Assembly (NCBI GenBank): GCA_963837345.1
Contig: CAWIMX010000001.1
Span: 3,906,001 to 3,970,000 of the forward strand
DNA from: CAWIMX01 sp963837345
GTDB lineage: Bacteria; Acidobacteriota; Vicinamibacteria; Vicinamibacterales; CAVVIG01
Reading direction: 5' to 3'
Length of the DNA stretch: 64,000 bases
Position numbers and translations under genes: made by a program. Shown here piece by piece: positions 53,793 to 61,936 of the stretch; positions within the stretch are counted from its first letter, which is position 1, and the number at the start of each line of letters is the position of its first letter. A model generated the notes under the pieces. It had not been told where the DNA came from and made no database searches. It saw only the letters and a list, made by a program, of their open reading frames with translations.

Positions 53793-53809
53793 CGGGCACG
53801 CCGCTTGCG
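53793..53809 (+). promoter_or_regulatory. Candidate sigma-54 (-24/-12) promoter of the DUF4168 gene
   Basis: CGGGCACGCCGCTTGCG holds GG at 53795-53796 and GC at 53807-53808 with exactly 10 bp between them. It matches GGCACG-N4-TTGC, the sigma-54 consensus core, with only the T before GG missing. Transcription would start near 53820, leaving about 64 bp to the ATG, which has GGAGG at 53872-53876. Confidence 0.6.
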
Positions 53810-53883
53810 TCGGTTCGGGCTCGTCAGCGGCCCGGCCGGGCGCCGTTCGGCGGCACGGCGGGGCCGTTTCTGGAGGTGCCGAC

Positions 53884-54369
53884 ATGTTTCGAATCGAGAG
53901 CGCGTCGAATCGCCACATCACGTTCGCACTCGCCATAGCGGCCGCTGCCGCCCTTTCGACGTCGACCTTCGCGCAAGGATCGTCGCCGCAAGGCCAACAA
54001 CAACAGCCGCCGCCAGCCCAACAGCAGCAGCAGGCGCAGGCGCCATCTGCGAGCCAGACGGTCGCGTCTGCCGATGTGTCGGACGCCGAACTGGAACAGT
54101 TCGCGAAAAGCCTCAACGCCGTCGTCGATATCAACACGAAGCTTCAGAGCGACCTGGCGGGCACGCAGGACGCGGCAAAGACGCAGGAACTGCGGCAGCA
54201 GGCCAACGAGAAGATGGCCGCCGCCATCAAGAGCAACGGGATGGAAGTGGAACGCTTCAACCGGATCTCGCGATCGATCAAGGCCGACGCCGAGCTCAAT
54301 CAGCGGGTGACGGCCAAGAGGCGCGCTCTGCAGAACCCGGGTCAGGAGAACGGCGCGGCTGACCGCTGA
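53884..54369 (+). CDS. DUF4168 domain exported protein
   Basis: A 161-residue protein with a signal peptide (core ALAIAAAAALSTSTFA, about residues 14-30). A glutamine/proline-rich linker follows (about 31-58). The DUF4168 domain then contains VSDAELEQFAKSLNAV and IKSNGMEVERFNRISRSI. The domain is helical, widespread in exported proteins of bacteria and plants, and of unknown function. ATG 53884 has a proper GGAGG. A strong sigma-54-like promoter lies 75-90 bp upstream, so expression is probably conditional. Confidence 0.85.
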   Translation: MFRIESASNRHITFALAIAAAAALSTSTFAQGSSPQGQQQQPPPAQQQQQAQAPSASQTVASADVSDAELEQFAKSLNAVVDINTKLQSDLAGTQDAAKTQELRQQANEKMAAAIKSNGMEVERFNRISRSIKADAELNQRVTAKRRALQNPGQENGAADR

Positions 54370-54387
54370 ACCTGGCGACCGCCCGCG

Positions 54388-57300
54388 CTATCGTCGGCGG
54401 GTCGTCGCGAGCCACGCGAGCGCCGACGCGCCGGCCAGCGCGGCAATCAGCACCGCCCGGCCGCTCGGCCGGGCGTCCGCGGAGTGGTCCGGGGCGTACT
54501 GCCGTTCGGGGTAGTCGCCCGCGGGCCCCCGCGGACCTTCCCGTTCCGCCATCTCCAGAACCTCGGCCAGGTGCAGGGCGCGCCTGCCCGTGGCGTCGAG
54601 TATCTGAGTGCGACAGCTGAATCCGTCGGCGACAATGATCGTGTCTTTCGGCGCTCGCCGTACTTCCGGCAGCAGCACGCGCTCGCCCACCCGCATCGAG
54701 ACGTCGTAGTGATCGCGTTCGAATCCGAACGATCCGGCCATCCCGCAGCAGCCTGCGTCGAGTGCGCGCACGTCGAGACCGATGCGTGTCAGCGCGTCGA
54801 GCTCGGGGTCGAACGTCATCACGGCCTTGTGATGGCAATGCGCGTGCACGAGGGCCTGGCGGTCGAGCCTCGGATAGCGAAAGTCGTGGGCATTCAGAAA
54901 TTCACTCAGCGTGAACGTCTGCCGGGCGAGGCGCTTCGCGTTCTCGTCGGCCGGCAGGAGCTCACGCATCTCGTCGCGGAACACGGCCGTACAGCTCGGC
55001 TCCAGTCCGACGACCGGAACGCCGCGCTCGATATCTGACGCGAGCGCGGTCAGGATGTCAGCCAGCCAGGCTCTCGCCGTCCGCAGCAACCCGTAGTCGA
55101 ACAACGGACGGCCGCAACAGAGCGGCACCCGCGGCACGTCCACGGCGAACCCCGCACGTTCCAGGACGTTGACCGCCGCCACCGCCGTTTCCGGATGAAA
55201 GTGATTGTTGAACGTGTCCGGCCAGAGGATGACACGCGGCTTGTCGCCGCGGGGGCGGGCGGGCCGGTGTCTGAACCAGCGCGTGAAGGTGTACGGCGCG
55301 AATGCCGGAATGCGGCGCGCTTGCGGCAGGCCCACGGCGAACTTGGCCGCCTCCCGCAGCACTGGCGTGTGCGTGAGAGTGTTGGCGACGCGGGGCATGG
55401 TCGACGCGAGGCGCGCCCAGTAGTGGATGAATCCGAACGCAAACGCCGACACCGGCCGTCGGTGCCGTGTGTAGTAGTGCGACAGGAACTCGGCCTTGTA
55501 GGTGGCCATGTCGACGTTCACCGGACACTCGCCTTTGCAGCCCTTGCACGCGAGGCAGAGATCGAGCGCCTCCTTGACGTGCTCGTCCTGCCATCCGTCC
55601 GCCAGCGGGTTGCCTTCGAGCATCTCGAACAACAGCCGTGCCCGCCCCCGCGTGGAATGCATCTCCTCTCGCGTCACCATGAAGCTCGGACACATCGTCC
55701 CGCCGTCGACGCGCCGGCACTTCCCCACACCGACGCACCGCAGCGTGGCTTTGGCGAAGTTGCCGCTGTCGTTGGGGAACTGGAAGTGGGTCCGACCAGC
55801 GGTCGGGCGGTAGGCCGTGCCCAGACGGAGGTTTTCGTCGATCGGGCTCGGATCGACGACCTTGCCGGGATTCATGCGGCCCTCCGGATCCCAGATCGCC
55901 TTGAATTCCCTGAACGCCTGGATGATCTCGGGCGCGAACATCTTCGGCAGGAGCTCCGCCCGGGCTTGACCGTCTCCATGCTCTCCGGAGAGCGACCCAC
56001 CGAGGGCCACGACGAGCTCTGCCGCCTCTTCCACGAAGGCCCGGTACCGGCCGATGCCCTCCGCCGTTTCGAGGTCGAAGTCGATCCGTGTGTGGACGCA
56101 CCCTTGCCCGAAGTGGCCGTACAGATCGCAGCCGTACCCGTGCTTGTCGAGCAGCTTGCGAAGCCGGCGCAGGTATTGTCCGAGCTTCGCGGGCGGCACC
56201 GCCGAGTCCTCCCACCCCGGCCAGGTCGGGTGGCGTTGCGACACGTGCGCCGTCGCGCCAAGACCCGACTCGCGAATCTTCCAGATTTCCTCTTCCTGCG
56301 ACGGGTCGTCGAACAGTTTCATCGTTGGCGGATTGGCGCGCGCCTCCAGCTCCGCCATCAGGGTCCGGGCACGCTCGTCGCTGTCCTCTTTGGTCTCACC
56401 GCCGAACTCCACCAGCAGCCAGCCGCCGCCGCCCGGCAGCATCCCGAGGTGCTTCGCATGAATCCCGGCCGTCTTCATGTCGGCCACGAGCCGATCGTCG
56501 AAGCCCTCCAGCCCGATCGGGTGATGCGCCATGATCTGGACGACGTGGTCGCCGGCCTGGTAGACGTCGGGGTAGCCGAGCACGAGCAGCGTCCGCGAGC
56601 GGGGGTTCGGAATCAGCTTGGCCACCACTTCGAGGACCATCACGCACGTGCCCTCGGTACCGACCAGCGCGCGGGCCACGTTGAAGCAGGCCTCCGGCAG
56701 CAGATACGGAAGGTTGTAACCGGACACGCGCCGCGGGATGCGGGGGAATCCGGCCCGAATCGCGCCGGCGTAGCGCTCGCTCAACGACTTCAGCTTCGTA
56801 TAGATCTCGCCGCGGCGGCCTCCCTGCCGGACAATGCGGTCGAGCTCGTCGGGGCTCGTCGCGCCCACCCGCATTCGAACGCCGTCATAGGTGAGGATCT
56901 CGAGCGCCTCGATGTTGTCGGCCGTACGCGCTCCCGTTCCCGAGAACTGTGCCAGCACCGAGTGCACGCCGCAGGAATCGTTTCCGACCATGCCGCCGAG
57001 CGTGCAGTGCGTGTGGGTGGCGGGATCGGGGCCAAACGTCAGCCCGACGCGAGCCGCGGCCGTTCGCAAGTCGTCCAGGATCGTTCCGGGCTCGACCCGT
57101 CCATACCGGCGCGCAGGATCGATCTCGAGGACGCGATTCATGTATTTCGACAAATCGAAGCACACGGCGGCGTTGCAGCACTGGCCGGCCAGGCTCGTGC
57201 CGCCGCCTCGCCCGAACACCGGTGCGCCGTGGGCGCGGCAGGCGGCCATGGCCGCCTCGACATCATCGATGTCACGGGGAATGACGATGCCAATCGGCGG

Positions 57301-57456
57301 CTGGCGGTAGTTCAATCCGTCGGTCGCGTACAGGGCCCGGCTGCCGCGGTCGAACCGCACCTCGCCCTTGACGCCGCGGGCCAGATCGCGCGCCAGGGTG
57401 ACGGCGTCGATCTCGCGGCGCGGCCGCTCGCGAGCCGATGGCGCTGTGGCCCCCAC
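54388..57456 (-). CDS. FAD-linked oxidase / Fe-S oxidoreductase fusion (D-lactate or glycolate dehydrogenase type, YdiJ-like)
   Basis: A 1022-residue fusion. Residues about 40-270 are a PCMH-type FAD-binding domain (IPRDIDDVEAAMAACRAHG, GRGGGTSLAGQCCN, GGMVGNDSCG). A FAD-oxidase C domain follows, with S-G-E-H-G-D-G-Q-A-R. Residues about 615-700 hold a 4Fe-4S module including CLACKGCKGECPVNVD. Two cysteine-rich CCG domains of GlpC/LutA type follow, with CCGRPLFDYG and CCGMAGSFG. A final hydrophobic helix at about 1000-1017 would tether it to the membrane. It probably oxidises a 2-hydroxyacid and passes electrons to the quinone pool. It lies 2 bp after the TPP enzyme gene. Confidence 0.85.
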   Translation of the reverse strand: MGATAPSARERPRREIDAVTLARDLARGVKGEVRFDRGSRALYATDGLNYRQPPIGIVIPRDIDDVEAAMAACRAHGAPVFGRGGGTSLAGQCCNAAVCFDLSKYMNRVLEIDPARRYGRVEPGTILDDLRTAAARVGLTFGPDPATHTHCTLGGMVGNDSCGVHSVLAQFSGTGARTADNIEALEILTYDGVRMRVGATSPDELDRIVRQGGRRGEIYTKLKSLSERYAGAIRAGFPRIPRRVSGYNLPYLLPEACFNVARALVGTEGTCVMVLEVVAKLIPNPRSRTLLVLGYPDVYQAGDHVVQIMAHHPIGLEGFDDRLVADMKTAGIHAKHLGMLPGGGGWLLVEFGGETKEDSDERARTLMAELEARANPPTMKLFDDPSQEEEIWKIRESGLGATAHVSQRHPTWPGWEDSAVPPAKLGQYLRRLRKLLDKHGYGCDLYGHFGQGCVHTRIDFDLETAEGIGRYRAFVEEAAELVVALGGSLSGEHGDGQARAELLPKMFAPEIIQAFREFKAIWDPEGRMNPGKVVDPSPIDENLRLGTAYRPTAGRTHFQFPNDSGNFAKATLRCVGVGKCRRVDGGTMCPSFMVTREEMHSTRGRARLLFEMLEGNPLADGWQDEHVKEALDLCLACKGCKGECPVNVDMATYKAEFLSHYYTRHRRPVSAFAFGFIHYWARLASTMPRVANTLTHTPVLREAAKFAVGLPQARRIPAFAPYTFTRWFRHRPARPRGDKPRVILWPDTFNNHFHPETAVAAVNVLERAGFAVDVPRVPLCCGRPLFDYGLLRTARAWLADILTALASDIERGVPVVGLEPSCTAVFRDEMRELLPADENAKRLARQTFTLSEFLNAHDFRYPRLDRQALVHAHCHHKAVMTFDPELDALTRIGLDVRALDAGCCGMAGSFGFERDHYDVSMRVGERVLLPEVRRAPKDTIIVADGFSCRTQILDATGRRALHLAEVLEMAEREGPRGPAGDYPERQYAPDHSADARPSGRAVLIAALAGASALAWLATTRRR

Positions 57457-57458
57457 CG

Positions 57459-59252
57459 CTACTTCTTCTTGTGCGGCAGAAGACTCTCCGCCGATTCCTT
57501 GATGGTTTGCGTGATGAAGCCGAGCGCGTCGGCGTCGCCGGCCCAGACCGAGGATGCGAAGTGTTTCGCCTGCTCGACACTAATGTGGGGCGGCAGCGGC
57601 GGCACGTTCGGATCCGTGACGGCCTCGTACACGGCCGGTCGGTCCGCGGACAGCGCTCGGTCCCATGCACGGCCGATCTGGTCCGGATCGTCCACCCGAA
57701 TGCCGACGAGTCCCAGCTCTTCGGCGTACCGCGCGTATGGAAAGTCCGGAATGCCCTGCGATCCCGCGAACCGCGGGTCGCCAGCCAGGACGCGCTGTTC
57801 CCATGTCACCTGGTTCAGATCGCGGTTGTTCAGCACCAACACGACAAGCCGCGGATCCCGCCATTCGCGCCAGTATTTCGCGATGGTGATCAGGCCGTTC
57901 AATCCGTTCATCTGCATGGCTCCGTCGCCGACGAGCGCCAGCGCCACGCGATCGGGAAACGCGAACTTCGCCGCGATTGCGTACGGCACGCCCGGACCCA
58001 TCGTGGCCAGCGTGCCCGAGAGCGACGCCCGCATGCCTCGGCGCAGCTTGAGGTCGCGCGCGAACCAGTTGGCGGCCGAGCCGGAATCCGATGAGAGGAT
58101 GCAACGCTCGGGCAGGCGCGCCGACAGTTCCCAGAACACCCGCTGGGGATTGATCGGCTCGGCGGCATTCATCGCCCTGGCCTCGAGGACGCTCCACCAC
58201 GCGGCGACGTTCTGTTCGATCCGACCCCGCCAGGCGCGGTCGGTCTTGCGCTCGAGGTACGGCGTGAGCACGCGCAGCGTCTCGGCGGCGTCGCCGACGA
58301 GGTTGAGCTCCGTCGGGTAGCGGATCCCCAGCATCCGGCCGTCGATGTCGATCTGGACGCCGCGGGCCTGCCCCTCCTCGGGCAGGAACTCCGAGTATGG
58401 AAAGTTCGTGCCCACCAGGAGGAGCGTGTCGCACTCCATCATCAAGTCCCAGCTCGGCTTCGTGCCCAGCAGGCCAATGGCGCCGGTGACGAAAGGCAAG
58501 TCGTCGGGCACCGCGGCCTTGCCGAGCAGCGCCTTGGCAATGCCGGCGCCGAGGTGATCCGCGACCTCCAGCACCTCGTCGGTCGCGTTGAGCGCGCCCG
58601 CGCCCACCAGCATCGCCACCCGTTGGCCCGCGTTCAGGATATCCGCCGCCCGCCTGAGATCATCGTCCTGCGGAATGACGTATGGACGGCAGACGCCGAC
58701 GCTCGAGTGCACGGTGCCGTGCCGGCGGGGCGGCTCAGTGACGGCGTCCAGTTCCTGGACATCGTTCGGAATGACGATGCAGGTGACGGTGCGCTCGACC
58801 TTGGCGATGCGCACGGCACGATCGACCAGGTGGCGAATCTGCTCGGCCGTCGACGCCATGTGCACGTATTCGTGAGCCACGTCTTTGAAGAGCCCGACGA
58901 GATCGACTTCCTGCTGATAGTCGCCGCCCAGCGCGGCTCTGGCCTGCTGCCCCACAACGGCGACGACGGGTTGGTGGTCGAGCTTGGCATCGTAGAGGCC
59001 GTTCAGGAGGTGAATCGCGCCGGGACCGGACGTCGCCAGGCATACGCCGACCTCTCCCGTGAACTTGGCGTGGGCGCACGCCATGAACGCCGCCATCTCT
59101 TCATGGCGCGCCTGGACGAACTGCATGCGGTCCTTCGCGCGATCGAGCGCACCGAGCAGGCCGTTGATGCCGTCGCCCGGGTACCCATAGATCCGACTGA
59201 CACCCCAGGCCGACAAGCGGGCCAGCAGGAAGTCCGAAACGGTCGTGGCCAT
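57459..59252 (-). CDS. Thiamine-pyrophosphate enzyme, pyruvate oxidase (PoxB)-like
   Basis: A 597-residue protein with the three TPP-enzyme domains. N-terminal: GYPGDGINGLLGAL, ARHEEMAAF with the cofactor-activating glutamate and SGPGAIHLLNGLYDAK. Middle: a Rossmann-like domain (about 200-330). C-terminal: TPP motif GDGAMQMNGLNGL...NN (about 440-470). It is closer to pyruvate oxidase/dehydrogenase (quinone) than to acetolactate synthase in the order of motifs, but the C-terminal membrane-binding tail of PoxB is not evident. A 21-bp perfect palindrome sits next to its start codon, and the AAA-CBS gene is 67 bp upstream on the same strand. Confidence 0.82.
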   Translation of the reverse strand: MATTVSDFLLARLSAWGVSRIYGYPGDGINGLLGALDRAKDRMQFVQARHEEMAAFMACAHAKFTGEVGVCLATSGPGAIHLLNGLYDAKLDHQPVVAVVGQQARAALGGDYQQEVDLVGLFKDVAHEYVHMASTAEQIRHLVDRAVRIAKVERTVTCIVIPNDVQELDAVTEPPRRHGTVHSSVGVCRPYVIPQDDDLRRAADILNAGQRVAMLVGAGALNATDEVLEVADHLGAGIAKALLGKAAVPDDLPFVTGAIGLLGTKPSWDLMMECDTLLLVGTNFPYSEFLPEEGQARGVQIDIDGRMLGIRYPTELNLVGDAAETLRVLTPYLERKTDRAWRGRIEQNVAAWWSVLEARAMNAAEPINPQRVFWELSARLPERCILSSDSGSAANWFARDLKLRRGMRASLSGTLATMGPGVPYAIAAKFAFPDRVALALVGDGAMQMNGLNGLITIAKYWREWRDPRLVVLVLNNRDLNQVTWEQRVLAGDPRFAGSQGIPDFPYARYAEELGLVGIRVDDPDQIGRAWDRALSADRPAVYEAVTDPNVPPLPPHISVEQAKHFASSVWAGDADALGFITQTIKESAESLLPHKKK

Positions 59253-59253
59253 G

Positions 59254-59274
59254 GTCGTTTGCGGTGCAAACGAC
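59254..59274. promoter_or_regulatory. 21-bp perfect palindrome abutting the start codon of the pyruvate-oxidase-like gene
   Basis: GTCGTTTGC and GCAAACGAC are exact 9-bp arms around a GGT centre. The element lies 1 bp upstream of the ATG at 59252 where a ribosome-binding site would be expected; none is seen. It could be a repressor operator or an RNA hairpin that blocks translation start. Confidence 0.6.
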
Positions 59275-59319
59275 GTTCCGATGACACGGAGGAGGGAACG
59301 GTCGAGCCGACGCTTCAGG

Positions 59320-60279
59320 TCAGCGAACGGACGCGGCGGTCGAACGGTGCGCGCCGATCGCCGAGAGCGCCGCGACGATCTCGGCGGCGCACGGCTCCCC
59401 CGTCCGCTGCGACGACCGCACGATGTCGTTCAACGAGATCACGCCCTGGACGCGGCGCTCGGTATCGACGACCGGAAGTCGCCGCACCTGGAATCTCTTC
59501 ATGACGGCCAGCGCGTCGCCGACCGCATCGTCGGCGGTGCACGTCTGCACGGGCGCACGCATCACCTGGGCCGCGACAATGCGCTCCGGCAGCAGCCGGC
59601 GTGTGGCGGTGGCGATGCAGATATCGCGATCGGTGACGACGCCGGCCAGCACGCCCGCGGGATCGACGATGGCCACGATTCCGCAGTCGTGATCCCACAT
59701 GACTCTCGCCACGCGCGCGAGGTCGGTCTCCGTCTGGCAGGCCTGCGCCGGCGTCGACATCACCTCGCGCACCAGAACGACCGGCTTGTCCGATGCGCGC
59801 GACCCGATCGTGTCGATGTGAATCAGGTTCAGCCGATAGAACAGCGATTCACTGAAGGCTCCGTCTGCCAGCTCCGCGTGCATGGGACGACTGGCGCCGG
59901 TGACAATCCGCACGCCACCGGCCCGGGCTTCGCCGTGCCCGCCGCCAGTCCAGAGGCTGCAGTCCTCGAGCAGCAGGAACAGTTCGGCCTGCATCGCGGC
60001 GCTCAGGCCGGCCACGTCGTCGATGAAGAGCGTGCCGCCGCGCGCTTCTTCGAATCGGCGACGCAGCTCGACGCTGAAATCGTGGCGATCGTCTCGGGCC
60101 GTGCCGTCCGAGTGAGCAGGCGCGCCGTGTTCGACGAAGACGAATGGCCCGCCGGAGCGAAGACCATGGTCGTGGATGAAACGAGCCAGGTCGCGGCGTG
60201 CCTTCCCTTGCTCGGCGGTCACGAGCACGCTCACGTCGCACTCGGCCGCAAGATTCAGATCCAAGTCGACATCCTGCAT
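59320..60279 (-). CDS. Degenerate sigma-54-activator-type AAA domain fused to a pair of CBS domains
   Basis: A 319-residue protein of unusual architecture. Residues about 8-158 resemble the AAA domain of sigma-54 activators: a strand VSVLVTAEQG where Walker A should be (no GxxGxGK), GGTLFIDDV as Walker B (81-89), a QAELFLLLED helix, R-I-V-T-G-A-S as sensor I and ESLFYRLNLIHI. The GAFTGA sigma-54 contact loop and any DNA-binding helix are absent. Residues about 167-225 and 237-290 are two CBS motifs (VREVMSTPAQAC, GVVTDRDICIA; AQVMRAPVQTC, RRLPVVD), which usually bind adenine nucleotides. ATG 60279 is preferred over an upstream TTG. Likely a nucleotide-sensing regulator without ATPase activity. 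Confidence 0.75.
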   Translation of the reverse strand: MQDVDLDLNLAAECDVSVLVTAEQGKARRDLARFIHDHGLRSGGPFVFVEHGAPAHSDGTARDDRHDFSVELRRRFEEARGGTLFIDDVAGLSAAMQAELFLLLEDCSLWTGGGHGEARAGGVRIVTGASRPMHAELADGAFSESLFYRLNLIHIDTIGSRASDKPVVLVREVMSTPAQACQTETDLARVARVMWDHDCGIVAIVDPAGVLAGVVTDRDICIATATRRLLPERIVAAQVMRAPVQTCTADDAVGDALAVMKRFQVRRLPVVDTERRVQGVISLNDIVRSSQRTGEPCAAEIVAALSAIGAHRSTAASVR

Positions 60280-60358
60280 GGGGAAATGGACGGCCGGCCG
60301 GCTGGGGTTCAACGGAGTCTCGCGCGACTGGATAAACGGGTTGTTCGTCGGTCTGCCC

Positions 60359-60387
60359 AATCTGCCTGCGAATGGTCGTGCTGTCAA
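60359..60387 (-). promoter_or_regulatory. Weak sigma-70-type promoter candidate for the AAA-CBS operon
   Basis: On the minus strand TTGACA (60387-60382) is a perfect -35 hexamer. It is followed after 17 bp by CAGATT (60364-60359), a poor -10. Transcription would start about 70 bp before the ATG at 60279. The site lies in the 305-bp gap between the divergent AAA-CBS and hsp20 genes. Confidence 0.35.
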
Positions 60388-60520
60388 GCTCAACGAAAAC
60401 CGTTACAGGCTTTTGATGAGTTCATCGACGGCGATTGACATTCGACACGCCGCTGACGTCACGCGACGGGACACCATCGGCTGCCCTCGAACCAAATCGC
60501 GCGCGACCCGGTCCTACCTA

Positions 60521-60537
60521 CTGGCGCATCGCCTGCA
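60521..60537 (+). promoter_or_regulatory. Candidate sigma-54 (-24/-12) promoter of hsp20
   Basis: CTGGCGCATCGCCTGCA carries GG at 60523-60524 and GC at 60535-60536 with 10 bp between. TGGC and TGCA match the sigma-54 consensus. Transcription would start near 60548, giving a leader of about 37 bp that contains AGGAGG before the ATG at 60585. Confidence 0.5.
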
Positions 60538-60584
60538 TCCAGCGAGCGACCGCCTGTCCATTCGGGTACCTGCAGGAGGATCCC

Positions 60585-61133
60585 ATGGCAGACAAGCAGG
60601 AAGCCGCACGCCGTGAAGAGACCACGGTGACGCGGCGCGACGAATCGCAACGCCACACCCCGACGCGGCGGCTGGACCAGCTGACCACAGAGATGAATCG
60701 TCTCTTCGACAGCTTTGGACTCGGCCGCGATTGGCTGGGGCCGCGTCTCGGAGCCGGACGCCTCCGCCCCCGATCGGACGACGATCTCTGGCTGCCGGAG
60801 ATGGAGATGTTCCATCGCCACAACGAACTGGTGATCCGGGCCGATCTGCCCGGCCTCTCGAAAGACGACGTCAAGGTCGAGATCACCGACGACGCGATCA
60901 GCATTCAGGGCGAGCGCAAGTGGGAGCACGAAGAGGAGCGCGAAGGTCTGTACCGCTCCGAACGCAGCTACGGGAGCTTCTACCGGTCGATCCCGCTCCC
61001 GGAGGGCGCGATCGCAGACCAGGCGAAGGCCATCTTCAAGAATGGCGTGCTCGAGGTCACGATGCCGGCGCCGCCAGAGTCGGTCAAACGGGGCCGTCAG
61101 ATAGCCATCGCGGAGCCGACCGCGCAGAAGTAG
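60585..61133 (+). CDS. Small heat shock protein, Hsp20/alpha-crystallin family
   Basis: A 182-residue ATP-independent chaperone. The N-terminal part is charged and includes LDQLTTEMNRLFDSFG. The alpha-crystallin domain (about residues 68-160) has EMEMFHRHNELVIRADLPGLSKDDVKVEI in two strands, GERKWEHEEE, SERSYGSFYRSIPLP and FKNGVLEVTMP. The ATG at 60585 is preceded by AGGAGGATCCC, an excellent ribosome site, which excludes the longer open frame. A sigma-54-like promoter lies about 60 bp upstream. It is divergent from the AAA-CBS gene, so the latter may regulate it. Confidence 0.92.
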   Translation: MADKQEAARREETTVTRRDESQRHTPTRRLDQLTTEMNRLFDSFGLGRDWLGPRLGAGRLRPRSDDDLWLPEMEMFHRHNELVIRADLPGLSKDDVKVEITDDAISIQGERKWEHEEEREGLYRSERSYGSFYRSIPLPEGAIADQAKAIFKNGVLEVTMPAPPESVKRGRQIAIAEPTAQK

Positions 61134-61142
61134 TCAGATCTG

Positions 61143-61159
61143 CAGGCACGCCGCGTGCA
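61143..61159 (+). promoter_or_regulatory. Candidate sigma-54 (-24/-12) site downstream of hsp20
   Basis: CAGGCACGCCGCGTGCA has GG at 61145-61146 and GC at 61157-61158 spaced by 10 bp, with a full GGCACG core. It is itself partly symmetrical, so it might equally be the stem of a hairpin after hsp20. If a promoter, it would fire about 150 bp before the small gene at 61321. Confidence 0.4.
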
Positions 61160-61206
61160 GAATGACGCGCCGGGCGATGCTTTTCTGGTGGAATAATCGG
61201 TCGGCC

Positions 61207-61274
61207 CGGGGATTTTTCGGTGACGTGGACACAGACGGGCGTCTGAAAGTGACGATCCGCCCGAAAAATCCCCG
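61207..61274. repeat. Nested inverted repeat, possible activator-binding or cruciform element
   Basis: CGGGGATTTTTCGG (61207-61220) and its exact reverse complement (61261-61274) enclose 40 bp. Inside lies a second perfect hairpin, CAGACG-GG-CGTCTG (61232-61245). GTGACG occurs twice in direct orientation at the inner edges. There is no trailing T-run as in a simple terminator. Its distance upstream of the -24/-12 site at 61295 fits an enhancer-type binding region. Confidence 0.65.
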
Positions 61275-61292
61275 ATTCGTTCAATCGCCGAC

Positions 61293-61309
61293 TTGGCATT
61301 CTTGTTGCC
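61293..61309 (+). promoter_or_regulatory. Candidate sigma-54 (-24/-12) site next to the 96-residue gene
   Basis: TTGGCATTCTTGTTGCC has GG at 61295-61296, GC at 61307-61308 and 10 bp between. TTGGCA and TTGCC are both close to consensus. Transcription would begin at about 61320, directly before the ATG at 61321, so the message would be leaderless unless the true start is further downstream. TTGGCA/TGCCAA is also an inverted repeat, an alternative explanation. Confidence 0.45.
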
Positions 61310-61320
61310 AATCGGACCGC

Positions 61321-61611
61321 ATGAGAACTGCCACCCGGGAACAGACGCCGGCCGACCGCCGGCCCGCCTCCGTCGCCGTGCTGCGTTGGGTATTCCTGCG
61401 CGGACTGAACGCGCTCACCTGTGAGATCAGGTCCAGCGGCCGCGCCGCCTTCGACGTCTGCGTGGTGCCGCACTGGGACGTCGCCGCAGCGATCGTGGAG
61501 CGGTACGACCGGCCGGGCACCGCGCTCCGCCGCCACGCCGAAATCGCGCACAGCCTCCGTCAGTCTGGATGGACGGTCGTCCTTCACGGCCAGGCGGACG
61601 CGGCCGCGTAA
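61321..61611 (+). CDS. Small protein of unknown function
   Basis: A 96-residue protein, not recognised. The central part has alternating beta-like stretches, RAAFDVCVVPHWD, followed by an amphipathic helix with RRHAEIAHSLRQSGW and a final strand. It has no signal peptide or TM helix. Codon use matches its neighbours. The ATG at 61321 is the best start; an upstream frame is open from 61162 but would run through the inverted repeat. Position behind hsp20 and the promoter-like sites suggests a stress-related role, which is inference. Confidence 0.55.
   Translation: MRTATREQTPADRRPASVAVLRWVFLRGLNALTCEIRSSGRAAFDVCVVPHWDVAAAIVERYDRPGTALRRHAEIAHSLRQSGWTVVLHGQADAAA

Positions 61612-61936
<325 letters not shown>

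Noticed and set aside
61143..61159. Site 61143-61159 as a certain promoter
   Set aside because: Although spacing is exact, the element is also a GCACGCCGCGTGC near-palindrome just after hsp20, so I kept it only as a low-confidence candidate.
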